Notes: generated from the sequence alone by a model not told the origin. A stretch of DNA of 64,000 bases from Nonomuraea spiralis (GCF_014648435.1 NZ_BMRC01000005.1:518463-582462), one strand, 5' to 3'. Positions 35,892-44,773 are shown, counted from the first letter of the stretch. Program-made: numbers and translations.

Positions 35892-35933
35892 CATTCATTC
35901 GCAAAGACTCATTCGCGAAGAAATGTTGGCAAT
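35892..35933. promoter_or_regulatory. Putative operator upstream of ArsR-MFS operon
   Basis: Two CATTCGC units (about 35897 and 35912) lie between outer arms AACATT and AATGTT in an AT-rich patch directly before the ArsR gene. Consistent with an autoregulatory site; weaker than the other palindromes in this window. Confidence 0.4.
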
Positions 35934-35959
35934 CAGTGCCGGCCGTCCCGGGCGAGCGT

Positions 35960-36349
35960 TCACCTGCCGAGTGAGCCCAGGGCGCGGCGGGTGACGTCGG
36001 CCGGGGCTGCGGCGATGACGTCGTTGAGCGCGTCCATGGAGGCCTGAAGGTCGCCGATGGCCTGGGCGATGCGGTCGCGCTCCTGGTGAAGGTCGGCCAG
36101 CAGGTCCGGGCAGGTCGGGACGAGGCGGTCGCCGGTGTCGCGCAGGCACGGCAGGACCGTGGTGATGGTCGAGGTGTTCAGCCCGGCCGCCAGCAGGCTG
36201 CGGATGCGGCGGACGACGGCGACGTCCTCTTCGACGTACTCCCGGTAGCCGCTGGCGCGCCGCTGCGGATGGAGCAGACCCTGCTGTCCGTAGTAGCGCA
36301 GCAGGTGCACGGCCACGCCGGTCCGCCGGGACAGCTCACCGATGCGCAC
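35960..36349 (-). CDS. MerR-family regulator of divergent MFS exporter
   Basis: 129 residues. N-terminal MerR HTH (MRIGELSRRTGVAVHLLRYY) followed by the second wing/helix RASGYREYVEEDVAVVRRI and the long dimerisation coiled coil (about 80-115). No metal-binding Cys cluster at the C-terminus (only one Cys pair), so a drug-like ligand is more likely than a metal. It binds, by inference, the palindrome at 36397 and remodels the stretched MFS promoter. Confidence 0.9.
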   Translation of the reverse strand: MRIGELSRRTGVAVHLLRYYGQQGLLHPQRRASGYREYVEEDVAVVRRIRSLLAAGLNTSTITTVLPCLRDTGDRLVPTCPDLLADLHQERDRIAQAIGDLQASMDALNDVIAAAPADVTRRALGSLGR

Positions 36350-36391
36350 AACGACCTCCTGACGACGAGACGGGCATCACCCCGGCTCGAC

Positions 36392-36423
36392 TTGACTCTC
36401 ATATCGATATGAGACTTTAGCGT
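36392..36423 (+). promoter_or_regulatory. MerR-type promoter with long spacer and 18-bp palindrome
   Basis: TTGACT (36392-36397) and TAGCGT (36418-36423) are separated by 20 bp, and the palindrome TCTCATATCGATATGAGA (36397-36414) fills the spacer. This is the classical MerR arrangement: activator bound in the spacer twists an overlong promoter into an active form. The MFS ATG is 8 bp after the -10, so the mRNA may be leaderless. Confidence 0.75.
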
Positions 36424-36430
36424 CTACGCC

Positions 36431-37645
36431 ATGAAGATGAACAAAGGTTTGGCGACGCTCGCGGCACTGTGCTCGAGCGTCTTCGTCGTGGGCACCTCGG
36501 AATACCTGATCGCCGGATTGCTGCCCCAGGTCGGAGCCGATCTTGACGTCTCCGTGGGAACCGCCGGTCAATCGGTGACCGCATACGCCCTCGGAGTGGT
36601 GGCCGGAGGGCCGCTCATGGCGCTGCTGACCTCGCGCCTGCCCCGCAAGGGACTCGCCATCGGCCTGATGCTGCTGTTCGCTGCGGGCAGCGCGATCAGC
36701 GCGGCGGCGCCGTCGTTCGGCCTGCTCCTGGCGGGCCGCGTGGTGTCCTCGCTCAGCCACGCCGCCTTCCTGGCCCTGGCCCTGGTGACGGCCACCCGCG
36801 TGGTCCCGGCCGAGCGGACGGGCTCGGCCATCGCCACCGTGGCCTCCGGTTTCACCGTGGCCACCCTCCTCGGAGTGCCCCTGGGAGCACTGCTCGGGGA
36901 GGCCGCCGGATGGCGGGCCCCGTTCGCCGTGCTGACCGTTCTGTCCCTGCTGGCCACCCTGCTCCTGGCCGCCGTCCTGCCCCGGGAGGACGCCCCGTCC
37001 ACCCGGCTGCGTGAGGAGATACGCGTGGTGACACGCCGGCCGGTCATGCTCGCCATCGCCACCACCGCGGTGGGCTTCTCCGGCGTCGCCACGGTGTTCA
37101 CCTACATCGCCCCGCTGCTGATCGGCGTCTCCGGCTTCTCCGCCGCGGCAGTCTCCGGCCTGCTGCTCGCCTACGGCGCGGGCAGCTTCATCGGCAACAT
37201 CGCCGCCGGACGGCTGACCGACAAGTCGATGAGCGCCACCGTACGCGGGGTCTTCGGCGGGCTGGCCGGGACGCTTCTGCTCGTCCCGTTCGCCGTGGTG
37301 TGGCAGCCCACCGCCGTGGCCGCTGTCCTGGTGCTCGGCCTGCTCGCCACCGCGACCATCGCCCCGCTGCAGGGACTCATCCTGCGCCACGCGGGTGCCG
37401 CCCCGAACCTGGCGGTCTCCGCCAACGTCGGCGCGTTCAACCTCGGGGCCGCGGCCGGCTCGGTCATCGGCGGCGCGATCGTCGCCGCCGGCGCTCTGCG
37501 GTGGACCGGCCTGGCCGGCGCGGCACTGAGCCTGATCGGACTGGCCCTCACCTACCTCGTCCTCCCCCGGACACGGACGCGGACAGGGACACGGACGCGG
37601 ACGTCGGAGAAGGCGGCCGGGCACGAAGCCCCGATCGTCGTCTGA
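36431..37645 (+). CDS. MFS drug exporter (DHA1) under MerR control
   Basis: 404 residues from ATG 36431. TM1 ATLAALCSSVFVVGTSEYL and the TM2-TM3 loop TSRLPRKGLAIG place it in the AraJ/purine efflux DHA1 group. There is no room for a ribosome site upstream of the start if the predicted promoter is right, so leaderless translation is likely. The C-terminal tail has an RTRTRTGTRTRT tract from a short DNA repeat. Confidence 0.88.
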   Translation: MKMNKGLATLAALCSSVFVVGTSEYLIAGLLPQVGADLDVSVGTAGQSVTAYALGVVAGGPLMALLTSRLPRKGLAIGLMLLFAAGSAISAAAPSFGLLLAGRVVSSLSHAAFLALALVTATRVVPAERTGSAIATVASGFTVATLLGVPLGALLGEAAGWRAPFAVLTVLSLLATLLLAAVLPREDAPSTRLREEIRVVTRRPVMLAIATTAVGFSGVATVFTYIAPLLIGVSGFSAAAVSGLLLAYGAGSFIGNIAAGRLTDKSMSATVRGVFGGLAGTLLLVPFAVVWQPTAVAAVLVLGLLATATIAPLQGLILRHAGAAPNLAVSANVGAFNLGAAAGSVIGGAIVAAGALRWTGLAGAALSLIGLALTYLVLPRTRTRTGTRTRTSEKAAGHEAPIVV

Positions 37646-37747
37646 AATCCCCCGTGCATCCACCTCGCAAAGTCACGGCGAGGAGAGGGGCGCGGTTCCT
37701 CGATCGTCCTGTCGATCTGTGGCTCAGCTCCTCGAAACCGTGCGGGT

Positions 37748-38350
37748 TCAGCGGACCCGGTCGTAGACCAGGGCCATCGCGCCCTGCTCGCCGGTCTCCT
37801 GGTAGGTGAGCTGCCACTTCGACGGCGGGAGGCCGTCGTCGAAGAGCCGCAGCCCGCCTCCGGCGATCTCCGGGATGACGACGAGGTACATCCGGTCGAG
37901 CAGGTCGGCCGCGAGCAGGGCCTTGGTGACGCTGGGGCTGGTGTTGACGAGGATGTCGCCCTCGCCGTCGGCCTTGAGGTCGGCGACGAGATCGGCGACG
38001 GGGCCGTTCACCACGCGGGTCCGTTCCCACGGCGCCTCGCTCAGGGTGGTCGACAGGACCACCTTCTCGGTCTCGACCAGCCACTTGGCATAGTCGCGGT
38101 CGCGCGGATCGGCGTTGTCGTCGGCGGCGACCGACGGCCAGAACGACATGAACCCTTCGGCGAGGACCCGGCCGAGCACGGCCGTGGTCGCGTTCTCCCG
38201 CATCCGGGTCATCTGGTCGCGTGCCACGTCGGTGGTTGCGTAAGTGGCGAACGCGGCGAAATCGGCCGGCCCGCCGGCGCCGTGGTAACGCCCGTCGAGA
38301 CTGATGACCAGGTTGGCGGTTACTTTGCGTCCGGTGGTCTGCCCGGTCAT
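37748..38350 (-). CDS. Dihydrofolate reductase-family protein (RibD C-terminal-like)
   Basis: 200 residues from MTGQTTGRKV. The fold of RibD_C/DfrA-like reductases: KVTANLVISLDGRYHG at the N-terminus, LGRVLAEGFMSFWP and VVNGPVADLVADLKADG in the middle, VIPEIAGGGLRLF near the C-terminus. Predicted NADPH-dependent reductase of unknown substrate. ATG overlaps the stop of the ArsR-SRPBCC gene (ATGA), so they form an operon. Confidence 0.88.
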   Translation of the reverse strand: MTGQTTGRKVTANLVISLDGRYHGAGGPADFAAFATYATTDVARDQMTRMRENATTAVLGRVLAEGFMSFWPSVAADDNADPRDRDYAKWLVETEKVVLSTTLSEAPWERTRVVNGPVADLVADLKADGEGDILVNTSPSVTKALLAADLLDRMYLVVIPEIAGGGLRLFDDGLPPSKWQLTYQETGEQGAMALVYDRVR

Positions 38351-39204
38351 TTCGTGCTCCTTGTGTCGGTGTCGTGCTCGGTGTCGTGGGTGTCGGCGGC
38401 GAGGGTCGCCGCGAGTCGGTCGAGGCTCTGGCCGAAGCCGATCTCGATGCCGGCGACGAAATCCGCCGAGTCGGTGGTGCTGTCGGTGATCCGGTAATGG
38501 ACCTCCAGGTCGGCACCGGTACGGGTGGGCCGGAGATCGAAGTCGAGGTGACCGGTGAAGGCGAGGCCGCCGTCGGGCAGCAGGGGAGAGAGCCGGTAGG
38601 CCAGGTGCTCGCCGGTGCGTACGTCGTCGACGACCCCCTGTGCGCGCCCGACGACCACGTCGGAGTCGTCGAGGTCTTCGGCGTCGCGGTATTCCAGGAC
38701 GATCCGCCCACCCGGTCGCGCCTCGAACACGAACTCGGACACGCGCAGGCCGTCGGGCGCCCACCAGCGGGCGAGCGATGACGTGTCGGTCAGGTGGTGC
38801 CAGACCAGCTCGGGGCGTCCCGTCAGGGAGCGGTGGAACCGGAACGAGCGGCCGTCGGCCCACCCCGGCTCCTGCGCGGCGTGCCGCTCGGTGTCGACGC
38901 CGGCCACGTAATGGTCGTACGCCTCGCGTGGGCCGCCGCGCCGGTCCGCGGTGTCGGCGAGCCGACTGAGTACGCCCGCCAGATCCCGTAGGGGACCGGG
39001 CTGGAGCGCGTAGACGCGACGCTGGCCGGTGCGCCGCGAGACGACGACACCGGCACGTTCAAGGGTCTGCAGGTGCTTGGTCGTCTGCGGCTGACGCGCC
39101 TCGGCGAGCTGGGCCAGAACGCCGACCGGCCGAGGCTGCTCGGCCAGCAGGGTCACGAGCCGCCAGCGGGCCGGGTCGGCCAGTGCGGTGAGGAGTGCCT
39201 CCAT
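38347..39204 (-). CDS. ArsR HTH fused to an SRPBCC (AHSA1-like) domain
   Basis: 285 residues. HTH of the ArsR class (about 1-85, QLAEARQPQTTKHLQTLERA). An Aha1/AHSA1 START-like domain follows (about 115-275), with SLTGRPELVWHHLTD and RWWAPDG motifs. Such fusions usually appear as separate neighbouring genes; here one protein senses through the SRPBCC pocket. Its start region contains the inverted arms TATTC...GAATA and CGAATATTCG (39226-39235), likely autoregulatory. Operon with the reductase at 37748. Confidence 0.85.
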   Translation of the reverse strand: MEALLTALADPARWRLVTLLAEQPRPVGVLAQLAEARQPQTTKHLQTLERAGVVVSRRTGQRRVYALQPGPLRDLAGVLSRLADTADRRGGPREAYDHYVAGVDTERHAAQEPGWADGRSFRFHRSLTGRPELVWHHLTDTSSLARWWAPDGLRVSEFVFEARPGGRIVLEYRDAEDLDDSDVVVGRAQGVVDDVRTGEHLAYRLSPLLPDGGLAFTGHLDFDLRPTRTGADLEVHYRITDSTTDSADFVAGIEIGFGQSLDRLAATLAADTHDTEHDTDTRSTK

Positions 39205-39213
39205 GGAGAGAAG

Positions 39214-39235
39214 TATTCACTGCAACGAATATTCG
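39214..39235. promoter_or_regulatory. Putative operator of ArsR-SRPBCC operon
   Basis: TATTC (39214-39218) and GAATA (39227-39231) form inverted arms overlapping the palindrome CGAATATTCG (39226-39235), 10 bp upstream of the regulator start codon. Confidence 0.5.
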
Positions 39236-39262
39236 TGTCAAGGCATATCTTCGGCTCGCCGC

Positions 39263-39960
39263 TCAGCTGGGCGTGGGCAACTTGGCGCGCGGCGCCGGCG
39301 ACCCTGATTCGGGAGAAGGGCTGGGGCCGGCCGTCGCCCTCAAGGAGACGAATCCGGCCGTACGCGGGTTGGGCACGGCGGCGGTCCAGCCGGATCCGGC
39401 CGGGACGGCGGGCACGGGCAGCCGGCTCGCGCCGTCGTCGAAGGACATCTCCAGCCTGAGCGAGGTCACCTGAGCCTGCGACGCACCGGGGTTACGCTCC
39501 ACCCGGACGGGCACCCTGGTCACCGTGCCGCTACGGGCACGACTGAAGGCGTCCAGATCCGCCGGCGCGTAACGGGCGGCGAGCAGCGGGAGCGGCTTGG
39601 CCTCGAGCGTGCGTCCGGCAGTGCGGCTGTGAGCTCGCAGACCGCGTACACGCAGCCGGCGTCCCACACCCGGGACGTGCCCACCTCCAGGGAACTGTCC
39701 CAGGTTGCGGTAGTAGGTCGCGGTGGCGGGGAGCGTCACGTCCTGCTGGAGTGTCGCGGAGAAGTCGCCGCCCGCCTCGTCGCCGAACCTCGGCGCGAAG
39801 TACGGCCGGCCCTGGGCCGGCGGCGGCCGTTGCTCGAGGGGCGGTCGTGGTGACCCCGGTCCCGTCGGCGGTGCGGAGACCTCCGTCCACCCAGGTCTTC
39901 CGGGCCGTGGGAGCAGTCCGGCGGCGCCTTGATCCGGTGCCCATCAGGTGGCCGGGTGCG
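39263..39960 (-). pseudogene. Relic of a secreted protease-like protein
   Basis: The frame ending at 39263 reads upstream through GDFSATLQQDVTLPATATYY and forward through LEMSFDDGASRLPVPAVPAG and TAGFVSLRATAG. These are the beta-sandwich C-terminal parts of actinobacterial secreted subtilisin-type peptidases. Upstream of about 39830 the matching sequence (KTWVDGGLRTADG) is in another frame. No signal peptide or catalytic domain remains. I read it as the C-terminal end of a decayed gene; the protease assignment is by style only. Confidence 0.5.
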
Positions 39961-40202
39961 AGTGGGAAGGCCGCATGGAGGTCCACGATCCGGGATCTGC
40001 TGTGGCGAAGTCAGGAACTTTGCTGGTGGCGCCGCAGAGGCCGGTCCGCCGGTACGCCTTTCATGCGGGGGACCGGCGGGTCGGCCTGCCTCGCCGCGAG
40101 CGCTTCGCCGCCCCCTTGGCGGGTGCGTCCTTGCCGCCGAGCGCCGACAGGGCACCCGTCACCGGCCAGCTCGGCGAGTTCGGACGTGAGCGGGGAGAGT
40201 GG

Positions 40203-40892
40203 TTACCCGGCCGAGACGGTGATGTTTCCGGAACCCGTGGTCAGCGACAGCTTGCGGGGTGAGGAGCCGTCCTTCTTGACCGAGATGTTGGCGTCACCGG
40301 AGGTCGTCCTGGCGTTCACGTCATAGGTCTCGTCGGGGACGGTGAGCGCGACGTCGCCTGAGCCGACCGACAGCTTGACGCCTTCCGGCGCGACCGCGTA
40401 CTTCAGGGTCACGGGGCCGGATCCTCCCTCCACGAGGAGCTTCTTGCCGCCCAGGCCGTCGCCCTTGATATCGCCGGAGCCGGCCTTGAGGTCCAGAGGG
40501 CCGGTGAGCGACCTCAGTGTCAGGTCGCCCGAACCGGTGTCCACGTTGACCTGTAGCCCCTTGGGGATCTCCACCTTGTACTCGACCCCGCAGGTGCCCC
40601 ACGACTTCTGGCAGTCGTAGTAGACGGACAGCTTGTCGCCCTCCACCTTGTGCTCGGCCTGGGGCTTCTCGTTGCTCCAGTAGAGCCTCTCGGTCACGCT
40701 GACGTACGTCACGTCCGACTCGGTGACGGTCACGTCGCCGCTGCCGCTTCTGAGGTGAAGCTGCTGCACCTTCTCCTTGACCTGGTACGTACTGGTCTCC
40801 TCGTTCTTCGGTTTGGCGATGGCGTCCAGGCCGCACCCGGTCAGGAGTGCCGCGGAGGCCAGCAGGCCGCCCGCGAGCGCAGTGATCTTCAT
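40203..40892 (-). CDS. DUF4097-type beta-helical lipoprotein
   Basis: 229 residues from MKITALAGG; an ATG seven codons upstream at 40913 with GGACGGA is equally possible. Lipobox LLTGC near residue 20. The mature part repeats short GSGD-containing strands (LRSGSGDVTVTESD, VDTGSGDLTLRSLTGP, KAGSGDIKG, SVGSGDVALT), the signature of the DUF4097 beta-roll. Anchored outside the membrane, function unknown. Next gene is an ArsR regulator in the same direction. Confidence 0.87.
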   Translation of the reverse strand: MKITALAGGLLASAALLTGCGLDAIAKPKNEETSTYQVKEKVQQLHLRSGSGDVTVTESDVTYVSVTERLYWSNEKPQAEHKVEGDKLSVYYDCQKSWGTCGVEYKVEIPKGLQVNVDTGSGDLTLRSLTGPLDLKAGSGDIKGDGLGGKKLLVEGGSGPVTLKYAVAPEGVKLSVGSGDVALTVPDETYDVNARTTSGDANISVKKDGSSPRKLSLTTGSGNITVSAG

Positions 40893-40984
40893 GCCGTCAA
40901 GCTTGTCCGACATTCCGTCCGACCGGCATCAGGGATGACCCCGACGGTTCCCCGGGAGAACCCCCACCTTGGACACCTCGATGG

Positions 40985-41338
40985 TCAGGCGGCGGAGCCG
41001 GTGCGGTCGGGGCGTTGGACGGCGTCGTCGGCGCGGGCGCCGGACAGGATGGCGTCGAGCAGGCCGGGGTAGCGGGCCTCCAGATCGTCGCGCCGCAGGA
41101 CGAGCAGGTTCTCCCGCCCCGAGGGCTGCTGCCAGATGACGCCGCTGTCGCGCAGCACCCGCCAGTGGTGGGTCATGGTCGACTTCGCGGTGATCCCCAG
41201 CGTGTTCAGGACGCTGGTGCAGTTGTGCTCGCCCCCGGCGTCGAGGATGCGTACGACGGACAGGCGCACGCCGTTCCCCAGCGCCGACAGCACGTCTTCG
41301 ATCCGGATCTGGTCGCGGTCGGGATGACGGAAGGCCAT
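40985..41338 (-). CDS. ArsR-family repressor of the divergent DHA2 exporter
   Basis: 117 residues. Compact ArsR fold with HTH CTSVLNTLGITAKSTMTHHW and wing WQQPSGRENLLVLRRDD. The only Cys is in the HTH region (NCTS), so no standard metal site. Divergent from the MFS gene at 41476; the 30-bp inverted repeat at 41386 lies between and is the expected target. Confidence 0.87.
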   Translation of the reverse strand: MAFRHPDRDQIRIEDVLSALGNGVRLSVVRILDAGGEHNCTSVLNTLGITAKSTMTHHWRVLRDSGVIWQQPSGRENLLVLRRDDLEARYPGLLDAILSGARADDAVQRPDRTGSAA

Positions 41339-41385
41339 GGTTCAACTGTACCGCGACTGTCGAACAATCCCTCTCCGGTCTGGCA

Positions 41386-41415
41386 TAGTACGACTGTACG
41401 TAAATACTCGTACTA
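41386..41415. promoter_or_regulatory. Operator between ArsR and DHA2 exporter
   Basis: TAGTACGA (41386-41393) and TCGTACTA (41408-41415) are perfect 8-bp inverted arms with a 14-bp AT-rich spacer. Half-sites of this motif (GTACGACTGTAC) recur inside. Position between divergent starts makes it the predicted ArsR binding site. Confidence 0.7.
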
Positions 41416-41475
41416 ACGCTGCCGTGCGGCGGGCTTCCGCGTGCCCGCTTCCCGGCTCCCTCCGAAGGGCGTTCC

Positions 41476-42945
41476 ATGTCCACACCATCCACGCTGCCCG
41501 CAGCCCTCGCGGACGGCGTCAAGCCGCGACTCGGCTGGACCCTGGCGTTGCTCGCCCTGGCCCAGCTCATCTACGCGCTCGACCTCAACATCGTCTTCGT
41601 CGCGCTCCCGCAGATCGGCGCCGACCTGGGCTTCCCCGGCCAGACCCAGCAACTCGTGGTCAGCGCGTACGTCGTCTTCGCCGGCGGCTTCCTGCTGTTC
41701 GGCGGCCGGGCGGCCGACCTGTTCGGCCGCCGCCGTGTCTTCGTGCTCGCCCTGGCTCTCTACGCGCTGTCCTCGCTGGCCGGTGGCCTGGCCGGCGGTC
41801 CCGTCGTCATCATCGTCGCCCGCGCGGTCCAGGGCATCGGCGGCGCGTTGCTGCTGCCCTCGACGCTGGCGCTGCTCAACAGCCTGTTCGCCGAGGGGCC
41901 GCAGCGAAACCGGGCGCTGGCCGTCTGGGGTGGCGCGGGGGCCAGCGGGCTGACGATCGGCGCGCTGCTCGGCGGCGTCCTCACCGAGAACTTCGGCTGG
42001 CCCGCCGTCTTCTTCGTGAACGTCCCCCTGGCCGGGCTGGTCGCGCTGGCCGCCCTGGCCGTCATCCCGCGCGACCCGGCCAGGCGGGAACGGCGCAGGT
42101 TCGACATGCCCGGGGCGCTCACCGTCACCGGCGGATCCACCCTGCTGGTCTTCGCCCTGGTCGAAGGGCCCGAACTGGGCTGGGGCAGCCCCCTGGTCGT
42201 GGGCGCGTTCGCGTTGGCCGCCGTACTGCTGGTGATCTTCGCGCTGGTCGAGGCGCGCAGCGCGGACCCGCTCATGCCGTTCCGGCTCTTCCGCAACCGC
42301 AGCCTGACCGTCGGCATGCTGGTCACCTTCGTCTACATGGCCACGTTCGGCGTCCTGCCGTACTTCCTCACCGTGCTGCTGCAGAGCGTCCACGGCTACA
42401 GCGCCCTGCAGACCGGCTTGGCCTTCCTCATCCCCTCGCTGGCCATCGCCGCCGGCACCCAGAGCGGCGAACGCCTGGCCACCCGGATCGGCAACCGTCC
42501 CACCCTGCTGATCGGCTTCGCCGTCGGCGTCGTGGGGACCGCCGTCCTGGCCCTCGGCTTCGACGCCGACGCCGGGTACGGGCTGCTGATCCCCGGCCTC
42601 GTCGTCTCGGGTCTCGGCCAGGGCATCGTCTGGACCGCCATGTGGATCGCCGCCGCCACCGGCACCCCCGCCCATGAGCAGGGCGTCGCCAACGGCATCG
42701 CCTCCACCGCGCTCAACATCGGCAACGCCATAGGCCTGGCCGTCTTCACCGTCATCGCCGACGTGGGCACCGAGGGCAGGACCGGGCAGGCCCTCCGCGC
42801 CGCCACGGCGGACGGCGAGTTCCTGGTCGTCCTGCTCACCGCGGCGGCGATGATCGCGGGCCTTCTCATCACCCTCACCCTGCCCCGCCGCGCCCCCGCG
42901 CCCCCGGTGCCCGTACTGCCGGACGAGTCTCCCGCGACCGGCTGA
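41476..42945 (+). CDS. MFS multidrug transporter, DHA2 (14-TM)
   Basis: 489 residues. TM1 LAQLIYALDLNIVFVALPQI, loop GRAADLFGRRRVFVL after TM2, and about 14 helices define the EmrB/QacA group. It ends in a Pro-rich tail. Paired with the divergent ArsR regulator. Other DHA2-type pump in the window is at 3728. Confidence 0.9.
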   Translation: MSTPSTLPAALADGVKPRLGWTLALLALAQLIYALDLNIVFVALPQIGADLGFPGQTQQLVVSAYVVFAGGFLLFGGRAADLFGRRRVFVLALALYALSSLAGGLAGGPVVIIVARAVQGIGGALLLPSTLALLNSLFAEGPQRNRALAVWGGAGASGLTIGALLGGVLTENFGWPAVFFVNVPLAGLVALAALAVIPRDPARRERRRFDMPGALTVTGGSTLLVFALVEGPELGWGSPLVVGAFALAAVLLVIFALVEARSADPLMPFRLFRNRSLTVGMLVTFVYMATFGVLPYFLTVLLQSVHGYSALQTGLAFLIPSLAIAAGTQSGERLATRIGNRPTLLIGFAVGVVGTAVLALGFDADAGYGLLIPGLVVSGLGQGIVWTAMWIAAATGTPAHEQGVANGIASTALNIGNAIGLAVFTVIADVGTEGRTGQALRAATADGEFLVVLLTAAAMIAGLLITLTLPRRAPAPPVPVLPDESPATG

Positions 42946-43247
42946 CCACACCCCGGCGCCCGCAAGCACCCGGCCCGAAACCCCAGGTGCTTGCGGCGGC
43001 GACCACCGGCAAAGGCCCGCACGCCGCTCGGGTCTCCCCGCGCGGCGATGGTCGCGCTCCCACGCCGCCGACTTCCGCTGACCACCTTCACCGTCCGAAC
43101 CTGATCGGCAGCCTTGTCGTGAGCGTGATCGAGGCCCAGGTTCAGGCGACGCAGACGGTGGGACGTGTCCGCGTCAGCGGCGCGGGGGAGGGGTGTTCGG
43201 GCGAGAGCAGGCCGGTGTCTTCGGCCGGACGACACCGCTCCGCTCCG
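42946..43247. other. Gap of about 300 bp without a recognised gene
   Basis: Lies between the DHA2 stop and the convergent LuxR-type regulator. Open frames in it are high-GC shadows. I see no strong hairpin or RNA. Confidence 0.6.
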
Positions 43248-44216
43248 CTAATCGAGCCAGCCCAGCCGGGTCGCGCGGACACCTGCCTGAAAACGGCTGG
43301 TGGCGCCGAGCAGCACGCTCACCTCACCCACGACCCGCGTGACCGTCCGGGTGGACACTCCCAGCGTGCGGGCGATCGCCGAGTCCTTGGCGCCGACGGC
43401 CAGCATACGCAGGACGGCACGCTGCTGCTCGGTGAGCGCCCCCGCGTCCGAGGAGCCGGGGACGTCCTTCGGCTCCGACGCCGTCATCCAGCAGTTGTCG
43501 TACAGCGCCGCCAGGGACCTCACCACGCCTCCACCGCGGATCACCAGCGCGCCGGCGCCCAGGTCGGCGGGGTCGGCCTGGACGACGGCGGTGTGCCGGT
43601 CGTAGACGAGCATCCGGGTCGGCACGACGGGCGCGGCCCGTACCTCGCGGCCCTGGCGCGTCCAGCGATCCACGAACCCACGTAGTACCGGCTGGGAGAA
43701 GGAGCTCTGCGCGTGCAGGGCGCGTACCCGTACCCCTCTGGCGAGCGCGCGCTCAGATCTCTCCAGGCCCTCCGCCAGCGCCGCAGGTGTCCAGTCGGTG
43801 ACCGGATGCATGCTGAGGATCTCGTGCCCGGCCTGTTCGCTCAGCTCCGTGATACGCCTGGCCAGGCGCGTCGCCATCTCGTCCAGGGTGAAGAACTCGA
43901 CGTCCATGTCGCGCTCGGCGCGGACAGGCAGGCTCAGGTAGCTCCGGGCGACCGCGGCGGCCGTGACGTGCTGCTCCACCAGGCGGTCCAGGAGGCGGTG
44001 GCTCTCCTCAAGGCTCAGCCTGAGCGTCGCTGCGGCGTCCACCGGAACTTTGGCGTCGGGGTCGAGCAGGCGCAGCCGGATGAGGTGCTCCTGGACGCGG
44101 GCGATCTGCGCGGTGGTGACTCCCATCGCCACCGCCACGTCGGTGAACGACTCGGCGCGCTCCAGCATGCGCGCGTAGATCGCCCTGCTGACCTGGTCGT
44201 CATCCTCGTACGGCAC
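43248..44216 (-). CDS. LuxR-type regulator with N-terminal TrmB/phospholipase-D-like sensor
   Basis: 322 residues from GTG 44216, chosen because AGGAAGGAG lies 7 bp upstream; an ATG at 44261 has none. An N-terminal winged HTH (SFTDVAVAMGVTTAQIARVQ, about 20-40) is followed by a middle alpha/beta domain (HEILSMHPVTDW) of the PLD-like/TrmB effector type. A C-terminal GerE HTH (TEQQRAVLRMLAVGAKDSAI onward) completes it. Such double-HTH regulators often sit beside specialised metabolite genes, but none are visible here, so the regulon is unknown. Confidence 0.85.
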   Translation of the reverse strand: MPYEDDDQVSRAIYARMLERAESFTDVAVAMGVTTAQIARVQEHLIRLRLLDPDAKVPVDAAATLRLSLEESHRLLDRLVEQHVTAAAVARSYLSLPVRAERDMDVEFFTLDEMATRLARRITELSEQAGHEILSMHPVTDWTPAALAEGLERSERALARGVRVRALHAQSSFSQPVLRGFVDRWTRQGREVRAAPVVPTRMLVYDRHTAVVQADPADLGAGALVIRGGGVVRSLAALYDNCWMTASEPKDVPGSSDAGALTEQQRAVLRMLAVGAKDSAIARTLGVSTRTVTRVVGEVSVLLGATSRFQAGVRATRLGWLD

Positions 44217-44773
44217 GCGGCCGCTCCTTCCTGCTCGTCTTCGACGAGGCCGGTCTGTCATACGCCATGGCGTGTTGCGAACACCGTCGTACGGCTCCAC
44301 GCTGCGGAGGGCGCTGGAGGAGACGGGCGAGCGGACACCCGGCGCGGGGATGAGCAACCGCCCTTCGCCACTGCGATTCGCCATAGGAGAAGCAGATCCC
44401 CCTACGGTTGGGTTGTTCTGCTCGGCGCCTACGAGTGGTCAGAGTGCGCGTGCTCCGCGTGGAAGGCGGGCGCAGAAGTTGGATGATGGTGACCGCTCTG
44501 GTCCAACGATGCTCCTTAGTAGTAAGGACTCCAGATTGTAGGGGGATGGGATATATACGGCGAAAAATGCCGGGGTTGCCGCAGTCGGCACCGGGTCGTC
44601 ACTCGGAGCTTGACAGTTGGTCGCCTAGCCGCTCAGTGCCCGTAGAACCGGATTCTGTGTTGACGCGTCGAACTCACAACAATGGAGTCGATGGAGCTCC
44701 GAGGGGGCCCTGCATGGCGAGCGAAGATCCACATTCTATGATCTTCATAGCTCACGTCCGATGACGGAAGGAC
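44217..44773. other. Intergenic region of about 560 bp, no gene recognised
   Basis: Lies between two divergent genes. It is less GC-rich than the flanks, contains the small hairpin CCTTAGTAGTAAGG (about 44514-44527) and a TTGACA at 44610-44615, and ends with the palindrome at 44736. I inspected it for tRNA-like arms and found none that fold. Confidence 0.6.
44736..44750 (+). promoter_or_regulatory. Palindrome overlapping a -10 element
   Basis: CTATGATCTTCATAG is a perfect 6-3-6 inverted repeat. It includes TATGAT (44737-44742), a good actinomycete -10 hexamer, 30 bp before the start at 44774. A bound dimer would occlude this promoter. Confidence 0.55.

Noticed and set aside
41413..42969. 518-codon minus-strand frame opposite the DHA2 gene
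   Set aside because: Low-complexity Gly/Asp/Gln-rich shadow of an obvious MFS gene.
44470..44700. Possible tRNA or structured RNA in the AT-richer gap
   Set aside because: No complete cloverleaf, no T-loop GTTCRA in the right spacing; only a small CCTTA/TAAGG hairpin.
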